Below, piece after piece: positions 7,354-16,370 of a stretch of 64,000 nt of DNA. The first letter of the stretch is position 1. Each line of letters opens with the position of its first letter. The notes below the pieces were generated by a model that was given only the letters and a program-made list of their open reading frames with translations, ran no database searches and was not told the origin of the DNA. Source of the DNA: Stygiobacter sp. RIFOXYC2_FULL_38_25. Its GTDB lineage: Bacteria > Bacteroidota > Ignavibacteria > Ignavibacteriales > Melioribacteraceae. Where the stretch lies: positions 124,001 through 188,000 of the forward strand of contig MHAZ01000017.1 in NCBI GenBank assembly GCA_001803165.1, in the 5' to 3' direction. Made by a program: the position numbers and the translations under genes.

Positions 7354-9615
7354 ATGAAGATTACTGTTAAACTAATTCTGGCGCTCGTTTTTGTTACCAC
7401 TCTTGTAGTTTCAATTTTCGCATATCTTCAAATGGAAAGTGAGCGTGATAGATTAAGAAACGAGCTGGATATTCGCGCTTCGATACTTGCTGAAAGTCTG
7501 CAAGAATCTGTGCAAGAATTATTACACTTAAAATCTCCTGTTAAACTTCAGCGACTCGTTAATAGATTCGGAACTAAGGATAGACTTTCGGGTGTAGTTG
7601 TTTTTGACAGTCTTGGAAAACAACTTGAATCAGTTAATACAAATATTACAACGCTTCCGGATTCCATCACTCATATTTTAGAATCCATAACTCAAAGTGA
7701 AGGTCGTTTTGATATTGTAAAACTTGGTGGGAAAACGATGCATATTTATTCCACACCGTTATTTCTTGATAATAAAGCCATAGGCGCGCTGCTGATTTTG
7801 CACGATGCAAGTTATATAGATACCCGAATTCAAAATATTTGGAGAAATAACTTTTTCCGTCTTCTTGTTCAAACACTGATGATTATTCTTACTACGGTAA
7901 TCGTTTTTCGTTTTACGATTGCCGGTCCAATCACACAAGTTGTTAAATGGATGAAGAATATTCGAACAGGTAAAACTAATTTACAAATGAGTTTACCGCG
8001 TGGTGATATTCTTAAGCCGCTGGCAGACGAAGCTGCTCTACTCGCGAAAAGTCTTTCTATCGCCAGATCTAAAGCTGAAGAGGAAGCTCGTCTTCGATTA
8101 CAGACAGAGTCTATTTGGACATCCGAACGATTGAAAGAATATATTCGTCAGGAAATAAACGATAAAAATTTAATAGTCGTTTCCAACCGCGAACCGTATA
8201 TGCATATAAAACATGGGAGTAATATTGAGTGCATTGTTCCGGCAGGCGGTTTAGTTACTGCTTTGGACCCCGTGCTAAAAGCTTGCGGTGGTGTGTGGAT
8301 TGCTCAAGGAAGCGGTGATGCTGATCAAGAAATTGTTGATGCTAATGGAAAGCTGCTTGTTCCGCCGGAAGAGCCGGCTTATTCTTTGAGGAGGGTTTTT
8401 ATTTCGAAGGAAGAAGAAGAGGGATATTACTTTGGATTCTCTAACGAAGGGATTTGGCCTCTGTGCCATATAACTCACACCAGACCTGAATTTCGTTTAG
8501 AGGATTGGATTGATTATCAATCTGTAAATCAAAAATTTGCCGATGCTGTTCTCGATGAAATTAAAGATCAAAAAGAACCATTAGTGTTAATCCAAGATTA
8601 TCATTTTGCCTTACTGCCACTGTTGATAAAATCCAAACGACCCGATGCACATGTAGCATTGTTTTGGCACATACCTTGGCCTAATCCGGAAGTGTTCGGA
8701 ATTTGCCCGTGGAAACAAGAAATTCTTCTTGGTCTTCTCGGAGCCGACGTAATTGGATTTCACATTCAATTTCATTGCAACAATTTTCTTCAAACAAGTA
8801 ACCGTTTTTTGGAATCAAAAATAAATTGGGAACAATTTACTGTTGAACGAAGAGGCGGAACCACATTGGTAAAACCATTTCCTATAAGTATTGCATTTAA
8901 AAATCATAGTATATCAGAAACAGAAGTGCTTCAGCAAAATGATTCTTCACGCGAAGTTGTTTATAAGAAGATTGGGTTCAAGGTAAAATATATTGGAGTA
9001 GGAGTAGATCGTATAGACTACACAAAAGGAATTGTTGAACGATTTAGAGCCGTTGAAAGATTCTTTGAAAAATATCCGGAATACATAGGGCAATTTACAT
9101 TTGTTGAATTAGGTGCACCAAGCCGTACACACATTAAGCGCTACCATGATTTGATTGCGGAAGTTGAAGAGATGGTTGATAAAATAAAGTGGCGTTTTCA
9201 AATAAAAGATTGGCAGCCGATAATTTTTCTAAAGGCACATCACAACCATGAGCAGATAAATCTTTTCTATAAAGCGGCAGATCTATGTATGGTAACTTCA
9301 TTACACGATGGAATGAATTTAGTTGCAAAAGAGTTTGTTGTAGCAAGAAATGATGAGGATGGTGTGTTGATACTTAGTCAATTTGCCGGTGCTTCAATCG
9401 AATTGCAAGACGCTCTTATAGTAAATCCTTATGACGTTGAAGAGATGACAAACTCAATTTATGTTTCACTAACAATGGCACCCAAAGAAAAAAAGGAACG
9501 TATGCAGAATATGCGTAATCTTATTCGTGAGCGGAATGTTTATCGCTGGGCTGCAAATTTAATTACAGCATTATCTCGAATACGCATTCAGAATAAAGTG
9601 GAAGAAAATGTTTGA
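7354..9615 (+). CDS. otsA: Membrane-anchored trehalose-6-phosphate synthase with sensor and HAMP domains
   Basis: This 753-residue fusion has a TM helix (about 5-24), an extracytoplasmic region (25-165) of the kind found in receptors, a second TM helix (about 168-188), a HAMP-like linker ('AGPITQVVKWMKNIRTGK') and a helical stretch to about 268. A GT20 glycosyltransferase domain then runs from about 272 to 745. GT20 features seen are 'VVSNREP' (R279), 'QDYHFALLP', 'WHIPWPNPE', 'GVGVDRIDYTKG' (R553, K558) and 'LHDGMNLVAKE' (D652). GT20 enzymes make trehalose-6-phosphate from a nucleotide-glucose donor and glucose-6-phosphate. The matching phosphatase starts in the stop codon of this gene. The receptor-like front suggests that synthesis is controlled by a signal at the membrane, which is inference. 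A related GT20 activity such as glucosylglycerol-phosphate synthase cannot be excluded. Confidence 0.87.
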   Translation: MKITVKLILALVFVTTLVVSIFAYLQMESERDRLRNELDIRASILAESLQESVQELLHLKSPVKLQRLVNRFGTKDRLSGVVVFDSLGKQLESVNTNITTLPDSITHILESITQSEGRFDIVKLGGKTMHIYSTPLFLDNKAIGALLILHDASYIDTRIQNIWRNNFFRLLVQTLMIILTTVIVFRFTIAGPITQVVKWMKNIRTGKTNLQMSLPRGDILKPLADEAALLAKSLSIARSKAEEEARLRLQTESIWTSERLKEYIRQEINDKNLIVVSNREPYMHIKHGSNIECIVPAGGLVTALDPVLKACGGVWIAQGSGDADQEIVDANGKLLVPPEEPAYSLRRVFISKEEEEGYYFGFSNEGIWPLCHITHTRPEFRLEDWIDYQSVNQKFADAVLDEIKDQKEPLVLIQDYHFALLPLLIKSKRPDAHVALFWHIPWPNPEVFGICPWKQEILLGLLGADVIGFHIQFHCNNFLQTSNRFLESKINWEQFTVERRGGTTLVKPFPISIAFKNHSISETEVLQQNDSSREVVYKKIGFKVKYIGVGVDRIDYTKGIVERFRAVERFFEKYPEYIGQFTFVELGAPSRTHIKRYHDLIAEVEEMVDKIKWRFQIKDWQPIIFLKAHHNHEQINLFYKAADLCMVTSLHDGMNLVAKEFVVARNDEDGVLILSQFAGASIELQDALIVNPYDVEEMTNSIYVSLTMAPKEKKERMQNMRNLIRERNVYRWAANLITALSRIRIQNKVEENV

Positions 9616-10424
9616 TGAAGAACGCTGCTCCTAAATATATTTTTAAGAATAATGATAATACTTGGGCAAATATTTTTGATGGAATAAAAACAGCCCGCCA
9701 AATTATCCTTTTCCTTGATTACGATGGTACATTGGTACCTATAATGGAGAAGCCTTCATTGGCAGTGATGTCTTATCAAATGGAAGAGATATTACGTGAT
9801 TTGAATAGAAAAGGAAACATTTCCATTTTCCTTGTTACCGGTAGAGCCCATTCAGACATTAAGAAAATATTCCGCGTAAAAGATGTTACTATCATTTCCA
9901 ATCATGGATTTCAAATTACCGGAAAGAATATAAACTGGTCTCATCCAGACATCAAGCACTTCCTTCCTTCTTTAAGGAAAACAAAATTATTGTTGATGAA
10001 GAAATTGAATTTCTTCCCATCAACTTTTTTAGAAGATAAAAGAATTACTATGACGGTGCATTTCCGAAATGCAGAAAAAAAACATATTCCTTTGTTAAAA
10101 AAGACAGTGCGTAATATTGTCGTTAACTATAAGGAAGATTTACATACCACATCTGGAAAAAAGGTAGTAGAAGTAAGACCAAATATTAGATGGAATAAAG
10201 GTGAAGCAGTACTCAAAATTATGAAGAGGCTTCGAATAAGAAATGAAGCAACTAAAATTTTATACGTTGGTGATGATAAAACCGATGAAGATGCATTCAA
10301 AGCATTAAAACATAAAGCTGTTACAATTGTTGTAGGCAGAAAACAAAATTCACATGCTAACTATTATGTTCGCAACACCGATGAAGTGCAAAAAGTGCTG
10401 CAATCAATTCATTCTATTACTTAA
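9615..10424 (+). CDS. otsB: Trehalose-6-phosphate phosphatase
   Basis: This HAD-superfamily phosphatase contains 'FLDYDGTLV' (nucleophile D35, acid/base D37), 'FLVTGR', 'KKVVEVRPNIRWNKGEAV' and the metal-binding 'VGDDKTDEDAFKAL'. These are the standard OtsB motifs in the usual order, and the length of 269 residues is normal. The ATG at 9615 overlaps the stop of the upstream synthase in the sequence TGATG, so the two are translationally coupled. A TTG three bases earlier would add one residue only. It removes phosphate from trehalose-6-phosphate to give trehalose, an osmoprotectant. The next gene starts 14 bases downstream behind AGAAAGGAG. Confidence 0.95.
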   Translation: MKNAAPKYIFKNNDNTWANIFDGIKTARQIILFLDYDGTLVPIMEKPSLAVMSYQMEEILRDLNRKGNISIFLVTGRAHSDIKKIFRVKDVTIISNHGFQITGKNINWSHPDIKHFLPSLRKTKLLLMKKLNFFPSTFLEDKRITMTVHFRNAEKKHIPLLKKTVRNIVVNYKEDLHTTSGKKVVEVRPNIRWNKGEAVLKIMKRLRIRNEATKILYVGDDKTDEDAFKALKHKAVTIVVGRKQNSHANYYVRNTDEVQKVLQSIHSIT

Positions 10425-10438
10425 GAAAGGAGTAGAAA

Positions 10439-11116
10439 ATGGTTTCTGTGAAAAAAGAGCCGTTTAAATTTTATACTCGTCAAAACATTATATACTTATT
10501 AGGGAGAAAAGCACATAATCTGGAAGAGCTTCTCAGTGGTATTAAAGAGGTTCCCGCCATGTCCATTTATCATCATACTCATCATTATTTGGAGATGCAT
10601 GAATTTTTATCTCCGGAACCGCCAAACGATTATGCTTATTGGATTACAAATATTCTTTTAGAAAAACTTTTAGGGGAAGAAGTTGCAAGCATAGATTTGC
10701 GGCAATTATCAACTATTGAAGAAATACGCTCACGGTTAATTGAAGTAATAGAATCATATCTTCAAGCAACTCAAGAAACAACTCTGCGTTATGCCCCAAA
10801 TGGACAAGAATTTCATTTTATGAGTGCACGTACTTTTGTTTTTCCTACAAAATACAAAGCGATTGATTTGAAACAATTTTTAAAATATCTAAAAAAAGTT
10901 TCTCTCCATTCTATTTACTTCCATGTGTTTGAAGCCGGACTTGAAAAGCAAATTCCGGATTTTGCGACATGGCTTTCATCATCGTTAAATGAGAGTACAC
11001 TTGCAAAAGAATTCAGAAAAATGGATCCCTATACGCAAACGCTTGAAAATCTGAGACAAACGCTTATCAAAATAGTTGAAAACAGATTGAAGGAGATAGA
11101 AAATGGTAACTCTTAA
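10439..11116 (+). CDS. DUF5752-like protein next to TreT
   Basis: This 225-residue soluble protein has a His-rich segment near residue 42 ('IYHHTHHYLEMHEFLSPEPPNDYAYW') and Leu-rich helices ('LEELLSGIKEVP', 'SRLIEVIESYL'). As I know it, the pattern matches the DUF5752 family, whose members lie beside trehalose-type glycosyltransferases and have no assigned activity. The Shine-Dalgarno sequence is AAAGGAG. Its last 14 bases overlap the start of treT, so the two proteins are made together and may act together. The clustered histidines could bind metal or form an active site, which is speculative. Confidence 0.65.
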   Translation: MVSVKKEPFKFYTRQNIIYLLGRKAHNLEELLSGIKEVPAMSIYHHTHHYLEMHEFLSPEPPNDYAYWITNILLEKLLGEEVASIDLRQLSTIEEIRSRLIEVIESYLQATQETTLRYAPNGQEFHFMSARTFVFPTKYKAIDLKQFLKYLKKVSLHSIYFHVFEAGLEKQIPDFATWLSSSLNESTLAKEFRKMDPYTQTLENLRQTLIKIVENRLKEIENGNS

Positions 11117-12323
11117 AGAATATGAAAAGTATGTCGGCGCCGATGTTCTATATGAACTTGAATTGTATGCGGCTAAACTTAAAGGTGTCTCCATACAAAA
11201 TATAAATTCAACTGCTGTTGGCGGCGGCGTAGCCGAAATTCTCAATAGAATGATTCCGCTCCTTCACCAGCTTGGTGTTAACGCAAGCTGGGATGTTATT
11301 AAAGGTGGCGAGAGATTTTTTGAAGTAACTAAAAAAATGCATAATGCTCTTCATGGTAAAGCGGAAATATTTACAAAAGAGGAGACCGATCTTTATCTTG
11401 AGACAAATGAAATGAATGCTAATGTTTTAGATAATGACGCCGATATTTATTTCATACACGATCCTCAACCATGCGCGTTAATTCGGAATAAAAAAAAGAA
11501 GGATAGCTGGATATGGCGGTGCCATATAGATTTTTCCAACCCCGATCTATTTACCTGGGATTATTTAAAACAATTTATTGAACAGTATGATGTAGGAATA
11601 TTTTCGGCACCATCTTTTGCTCGTAACTTAAAAATTCCGCAAGTATTAATCTCGCCTTCTATTGATCCGCTAAGTAATAAAAATAAAGAGTTGCCGCAGG
11701 AAACTATAGATTCTGTTCTGGAAAAATTTAATATAGATAAGAAACGACCGATAGTTACTCAAATATCCCGTTTCGATTATTTGAAAGATCCGGTAGGAGT
11801 AGTAAAAGTTTTTAGGCAAGTTAAAAAATATATTGATTGTCAACTTGTACTTGCAGGCGGAGGTGCTACCGATGATCCGGAAGGCTCTCAAGTACTGGCT
11901 GAAGTTCAAGCTATTGCTGAAAACGATCCGGACATATTTCTCCTACTTCTCCCTCCGGCAAGCGATATAGAAATCAATGCTCTTCAACGCGCTTCAACTG
12001 TGGTTCTTCAGAAATCATTAAGGGAAGGCTTTGGATTAACTGTTGCAGAAGCACTTTGGAAATCAAAACCGGTTATTGCAGGAGCAGTTGGCGGAATCCC
12101 ACTTCAAATCTCTCACAAGTATTCCGGACTTTTAACTCATACAATAGAAGGAACTGCATTTGCACTTAAACAATTACTTCAAAATCCGGAGTATGCAAAA
12201 AAACTTGGAGAGAATGGTCGTGAACTTATCAGAAAGAATTTTTTAATAACGAGGCATTTGAGAGACTACTTATTATTATTTCTTTCACTTCTGAACAAAA
12301 AAGAGGACATAGTTTATTTATAA
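11103..12323 (+). CDS. treT: GT4 glycosyltransferase, trehalose synthase TreT type
   Basis: This 406-residue retaining glycosyltransferase opens with the TreT-like 'INSTAVGGGVAEILNRMIPLLHQLGV' segment and has 'DIYFIHDPQP', 'WRCHIDFSNP', 'ISRFDYLKDPVGVV' and the donor-site helix 'REGFGLTVAEALWKSKPVI' near the C-terminus. TreT joins nucleotide-glucose and glucose into trehalose directly, without a phosphorylated intermediate. This is a second trehalose route beside OtsA/OtsB. The start at 11103 lies inside the preceding DUF5752 frame behind a GGAGA. A different disaccharide-phosphorylase-like GT4 activity cannot be ruled out. Confidence 0.82.
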   Translation: MVTLKEYEKYVGADVLYELELYAAKLKGVSIQNINSTAVGGGVAEILNRMIPLLHQLGVNASWDVIKGGERFFEVTKKMHNALHGKAEIFTKEETDLYLETNEMNANVLDNDADIYFIHDPQPCALIRNKKKKDSWIWRCHIDFSNPDLFTWDYLKQFIEQYDVGIFSAPSFARNLKIPQVLISPSIDPLSNKNKELPQETIDSVLEKFNIDKKRPIVTQISRFDYLKDPVGVVKVFRQVKKYIDCQLVLAGGGATDDPEGSQVLAEVQAIAENDPDIFLLLLPPASDIEINALQRASTVVLQKSLREGFGLTVAEALWKSKPVIAGAVGGIPLQISHKYSGLLTHTIEGTAFALKQLLQNPEYAKKLGENGRELIRKNFLITRHLRDYLLLFLSLLNKKEDIVYL

Positions 12324-12347
12324 AAGCGTAATGTTAATTATCATATA

Positions 12348-12500
12348 AGTCTGTTCTAAAAAGGTCGTAATTACAAAAGTTCGTTTTGTAGTCTGACAGT
12401 TTTATCGAAATTCATTTTTTCGGTTCTTTAAACGATATATGGAAGCATTACTTTTTGAAAAAAGAACACAAATATAATTTTACTCTTTTTAGAACGGACT
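12348..12500. repeat. MITE-like element with 16-bp terminal inverted repeats
   Basis: AGTCTGTTCTAAAAAG (12348-12363) and CTTTTTAGAACGGACT (12485-12500) are inverted copies with one mismatch. Inside, TACAAAA (12372-12378) and TTTTGTA (12384-12390) form a perfect small hairpin. ATCATAT occurs near both ends (12340-12346 and 12503-12509) and may be a target duplication, but it is not flush with the arms. There is no coding capacity. It fills most of the gap between treT and treZ and could add a terminator or promoter there. Confidence 0.6.
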
Positions 12501-12546
12501 CAATCATATTATATATTGTTTTATCTTCTAATTAAAACAAAAGTAA

Positions 12547-14349
12547 ATGGAAATAGGACCGAAATACAAAACTAATGGAGATTGCGAGTTTGTTGTATGG
12601 GCTCCTTTCAGAAAATTATCACTACAATTACTCACACCAAAAGAACAAATCTTTCAAATGGAGAAGGACGAAAAAGGTTTTTGGAGAGCAACCATTGAAA
12701 ATATTCAACATGAGGTATGCTACCGTTACATCTTAGATTCAAGTTTGATACGACCTGATCCGGCTTCACATTTTCAACCTTATGGTATTTATAATGCATC
12801 GCAAACAGTAAATCATGTATTATTTAATTGGAATGACGGTGATTGGAAAGGAATTGATTTATCCAGTATGATTATTTATGAATTGCATGTAGGGACCTTT
12901 ACTGCGGAAGGAAATTTCGAAGCAATTATTCCTCGTCTTGAAGAACTGAGATCCATTGGTATCAACTCTATTGAATTAATGCCAATTGCACAATTTCCGG
13001 GAGAAAGGAATTGGGGATATGACGGTGTTTTCCCATTTGCAGTACAAAATTCATATGGTGGTCCAATTGGTTTGAAAAAACTAGTGAATGAATGCCATAA
13101 AAAAGGATTGGCGGTTATTCTAGATGTAGTATATAATCACCTCGGTCCGGTAGGAAACTACCTTTCTGATTTTGGTCCATACTTTACAGACAAATATAAA
13201 ACGCCTTGGGGCAATGCAATTAATTATGACGGACAATACAGTGATCTTGTACGAAATTATTTTATTGAGAATGCTCTGCATTGGTTTAGAAATTATCATA
13301 TTGATTCGCTCCGCCTTGATGCTGTACACACTATTTATGATAAAAGTGCTAAACCGTTTCTCAAAGAACTTGCAATGTGCGTAAGAGATTATTCTAAAGA
13401 GCAAGGACGCGATTTCTATTTAATCGCTGAAAATGATCTGAGAAATTCCGGAATGATACAACCAGCTGCACTTACCGATTATGGAATCAATGCTCAATGG
13501 TGTGACGACTTACATCATTGTCTGCATGCAATTCTTACCGGCGAACACATTGGATTTTATGCCGACTTCGATAGTGAGCAAAAACTGGTTCAGTGTATGA
13601 AAAATGGTTATATAAGCTTAAATAGGAAAACGCAATTGGAAAGCGAAAATTTTAATGATATGCAATTTGTGGTTTATTGTCAGAATCATGATCAAATAGG
13701 AAATCGAATTTATGGAGAAAGACTGTCATCCTTAATTTCTTTTGAAGCTCTTAAACTTGCGGCAGGTATTGTAATACTATCACCATTTATTCCTCTGCTT
13801 TTTATGGGTGAAGAATTTGCGGCAGACTCACCTTTTTTATACTTCGCAAACTACTCTAATCATTATTTAACTGAAGCCGTTAAAAAAGGAAGACTTGAGG
13901 AATTTAAAAAAATCGGTTTGATAGGAACACAATCCGATCCGTTCGAAATAGAAACATTCATTAGTTCGAAATTAAAGTGGGAATCTAGAACTAGCGGCAA
14001 TCATAAAATCATGTTAAAATTCTACAAACATCTTTTACAGTTAAGAACTTTATTGCCGGTTCTTTCAAACTTGGATAGAAGCTGCATGGATGTTGATATT
14101 ATAGATAATACAAATGTAATAGTAATGAGAAGATGGGCTGATGAACATTCCGTACTTATAATGTTAAATTTTAACAAGATGGATATTACTTTTAAACTAT
14201 ATGCACCCCCAGGACGATGGGGGAAAATTCTTGATTCAGCCGATATTTTATTCGGCGGACCGGGAACTCTTATGCATTCATCATTCGTTACTGGCGACTT
14301 TATAACTTTAAGGTGCAATAGCGTTTCAGTACTAAACAAAGTCGAGTAA
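12547..14349 (+). CDS. treZ: Malto-oligosyltrehalose trehalohydrolase
   Basis: This 600-residue GH13 enzyme has an N-terminal CBM48-like domain ('CEFVVWAPFRKLSLQLL', 'CYRYILD', 'RPDPASHFQP'). A TIM barrel follows with 'YELHVGTFTAEGNFEA', 'IELMPIAQFPGERNWGYDGVF', nucleophile D258 ('SLRLDAVH'), acid/base E295 ('LIAEND') and D382 ('QNHDQIGNR'). 'ELHVGTFT', 'PGERNWGYDGV' and the length fit TreZ, which releases trehalose from maltooligosyl-trehalose. Its usual partner TreY is not in the window, so either treY lies elsewhere or the enzyme works on another glucan as a branching-type relative. No Shine-Dalgarno sequence is visible, but the start matches the usual TreZ N-terminus. It lies directly after the trehalose genes. 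Confidence 0.85.
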   Translation: MEIGPKYKTNGDCEFVVWAPFRKLSLQLLTPKEQIFQMEKDEKGFWRATIENIQHEVCYRYILDSSLIRPDPASHFQPYGIYNASQTVNHVLFNWNDGDWKGIDLSSMIIYELHVGTFTAEGNFEAIIPRLEELRSIGINSIELMPIAQFPGERNWGYDGVFPFAVQNSYGGPIGLKKLVNECHKKGLAVILDVVYNHLGPVGNYLSDFGPYFTDKYKTPWGNAINYDGQYSDLVRNYFIENALHWFRNYHIDSLRLDAVHTIYDKSAKPFLKELAMCVRDYSKEQGRDFYLIAENDLRNSGMIQPAALTDYGINAQWCDDLHHCLHAILTGEHIGFYADFDSEQKLVQCMKNGYISLNRKTQLESENFNDMQFVVYCQNHDQIGNRIYGERLSSLISFEALKLAAGIVILSPFIPLLFMGEEFAADSPFLYFANYSNHYLTEAVKKGRLEEFKKIGLIGTQSDPFEIETFISSKLKWESRTSGNHKIMLKFYKHLLQLRTLLPVLSNLDRSCMDVDIIDNTNVIVMRRWADEHSVLIMLNFNKMDITFKLYAPPGRWGKILDSADILFGGPGTLMHSSFVTGDFITLRCNSVSVLNKVE

Positions 14350-14469
14350 ATTGATGACTCTATTCAGCGCTTACAATTATATCCAAACCGCCAGAGTCTG
14401 ATGAAAAAAAAATTGTAGAAAATAAGAGATGGTTCTAAAAAATTCCGATAAAAGGAAAAGGGTAAAATC

Positions 14470-14943
14470 ATGGAAATCAATTTAAGCACGAAATCAATTG
14501 GCAAGAAAATATTTCGTTATTCAAACAGAGTTTTTATGAAGACTATATTAGTTTCTTTTGCAATCTTTTTTTTCATAGGTAATTTCAATAGTTACGCACA
14601 AGCAGATTATTCCAAGCCAAAAGAAGTAGCTCAAGCATTTTTGGATTTTTGTTTAGCTGGTAAACGATTTGAAGCTTGTAAACTATATGGGGCGGAAGGA
14701 TGTAATGATGAGATAGAAATCTTGATTAAGCAGCTTGTAAACAAAGATATTCCACTGATAAACAAAACATGTAAATATACTGTTGATAGTTGCAAAATTG
14801 ATCCATCCGGAAAATCAGCTAAATGTTTTTTTAGAAAGTTATGTACGGATGTTAGTATGTATAATGAGGGATTCCTAACTCTTAAAAAGATTGAAAACAA
14901 GTGGCTGGTAGAATATTTATATAAAAGGGATAAGTATTTATAA
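14470..14943 (+). CDS. Small secreted protein, DUF4878/NTF2-like
   Basis: The protein has 157 residues from the ATG at 14470, which follows AGGAAAAGGG. A second start at 14536 gives a classical signal peptide ('MKTILVSFAIFFFIGNFNSYAQ'), so either start is possible. The mature part ('PKEVAQAFLDFCLAGKRFEACKLY', ending 'FLTLKKIENKWLVEYLYKRDKYL') resembles small exported DUF4878/NTF2-like proteins of unknown function. It contains several cysteines that could form disulfides outside the cytoplasm. It stands between treZ and nhaA, 32 bases upstream of the latter. No function can be assigned. Confidence 0.6.
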   Translation: MEINLSTKSIGKKIFRYSNRVFMKTILVSFAIFFFIGNFNSYAQADYSKPKEVAQAFLDFCLAGKRFEACKLYGAEGCNDEIEILIKQLVNKDIPLINKTCKYTVDSCKIDPSGKSAKCFFRKLCTDVSMYNEGFLTLKKIENKWLVEYLYKRDKYL

Positions 14944-14975
14944 TCTTATCCTCAAATCATTAATACGGGAATTCA

Positions 14976-16193
14976 ATGCGAAATAGAATAAAAAACGGCT
15001 TAACTAAACTAAAAATAAAACAACTTGATCTGTTTAAAGATTTTACAGAAAGCGAAAAATCATCCGGTTACATGCTGATTTTGTTAACAATAATTTCGTT
15101 GGCTATAGCAAACAGTTCTCTTGGTTCAGATTATATTAAAATGTGGCATAGCTATCTCAATTTATCCTTTTCGGAAATTCAGCTTAATTACAGTATAGAA
15201 CATTGGATTAATGATGGTCTGATGGCAATATTCTTTCTTCTGGTTGGGTTAGAAATTGAAAGAGAAATATATTCCGGTGAATTGTCTTCAATTAAAAAAG
15301 CAATCTTACCGGTTATCGCTGCCGTTGGCGGAATGATAGTCCCGGCAGCAATTCATTTTCTATTGAATACCGGAACTTCTACAGAAAGAGGATTCGGTAT
15401 TCCTATGGCTACTGATATAGCTTTTACACTTGGAATATTATCTCTACTTGGTAAACGTATCCCAATCTCTCTCAAAATATTTATTACTGCTCTAGCAATT
15501 ATTGATGACCTAGGAGCCATTGTTGTTATTGCGTTATTTTATTCCACTGATGTGTCGTTAGCGTATTTACTCGGTGCCTTCGGTGTGTTTATCGTTTTAT
15601 TGTTAATGAATAGCGCGAAAATAAATAGGCTAACACCCTACTTGGTTTTAGGTGTCGTTATGTGGTATCTAATGCTAAAATCCGGGGTGCATGCAACCAT
15701 AGCAGGTGTTTTACTTGCATTTGCAATTCCATTTAGTAAAAACGAGTTAGATAATATCTCCGTCACTTTACAAGAAAGACTTCATAAACCGGTTGCATTT
15801 TTTATTTTACCTCTTTTTGCCTTGGCTAACACAGCTATTATTTTGCCGGATAATATTGTTAACAGCTTAACTACAAATAATTCCTTAGGAATAATATTGG
15901 GTCTTTTCTTTGGGAAACCATTGGGAATATTTTTGTTTTCGTATGCGGCTGTAATTTTTGGTGTGAGTCAATTACCGGAAGGAATTAATTGGAAATTAAT
16001 CTTTGGCGCTGCAAGTCTTGCCGGCATAGGATTTACAATGTCCGTTTTCATAGCAAACCTTGCTTTTACTGATGGTGATATAATTGTGGGCAGTAAGATG
16101 AGTATAATCGTTGCATCAGCTATTTCAGCTTTAGCAGGTCTTTTGATACTTACTTTTATCACTAAGATTAAAGTAAAAATAAATTTTGATTGA
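14976..16193 (+). CDS. nhaA: Na+/H+ antiporter NhaA
   Basis: This 405-residue inner-membrane protein has about 12 hydrophobic segments and clear NhaA signatures: 'FFLLVGLEIEREIYSGEL', 'GIPMATDIAFTLGIL' and 'ALAIIDDLGAIVVIALFY', with the ion-binding aspartate pair D177-D178. The C-terminal half carries 'GVHATIAGVLLAFAIP' and 'FGKPLGIFLFS'. It exchanges cytoplasmic sodium for protons and protects against salt and alkaline stress. Its place after the trehalose genes and before a ClC transporter fits a salt-tolerance block. The start is preceded by only a weak purine stretch. Confidence 0.96.
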   Translation: MRNRIKNGLTKLKIKQLDLFKDFTESEKSSGYMLILLTIISLAIANSSLGSDYIKMWHSYLNLSFSEIQLNYSIEHWINDGLMAIFFLLVGLEIEREIYSGELSSIKKAILPVIAAVGGMIVPAAIHFLLNTGTSTERGFGIPMATDIAFTLGILSLLGKRIPISLKIFITALAIIDDLGAIVVIALFYSTDVSLAYLLGAFGVFIVLLLMNSAKINRLTPYLVLGVVMWYLMLKSGVHATIAGVLLAFAIPFSKNELDNISVTLQERLHKPVAFFILPLFALANTAIILPDNIVNSLTTNNSLGIILGLFFGKPLGIFLFSYAAVIFGVSQLPEGINWKLIFGAASLAGIGFTMSVFIANLAFTDGDIIVGSKMSIIVASAISALAGLLILTFITKIKVKINFD

Positions 16194-16319
16194 AAGACGA
16201 AACTAACTGTATCATTTTGTTAACCACCTGAGTTAGGCAATTATGAAATATGAACTATGCTTCGGATTTTACTTATAAATAGTTAATTTTATTCCAAAGA
16301 AAGAAACTGAATTCTGAAA

Positions 16320-16350
16320 TAAACTCCGGCTTGTGCGAGTCGGGGTTTAT
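16320..16350 (+). terminator. Hairpin between nhaA and the ClC gene
   Basis: TAAACTCCG (16320-16328) can pair with CGGGGTTTA (about 16341-16349) with one G-U pair. No solid T-run follows, so this may be a weak terminator or a leader hairpin just upstream of the ClC gene's Shine-Dalgarno sequence. Confidence 0.4.
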
Positions 16351-16370
16351 ATTCTCACCAGAAGGATAAT

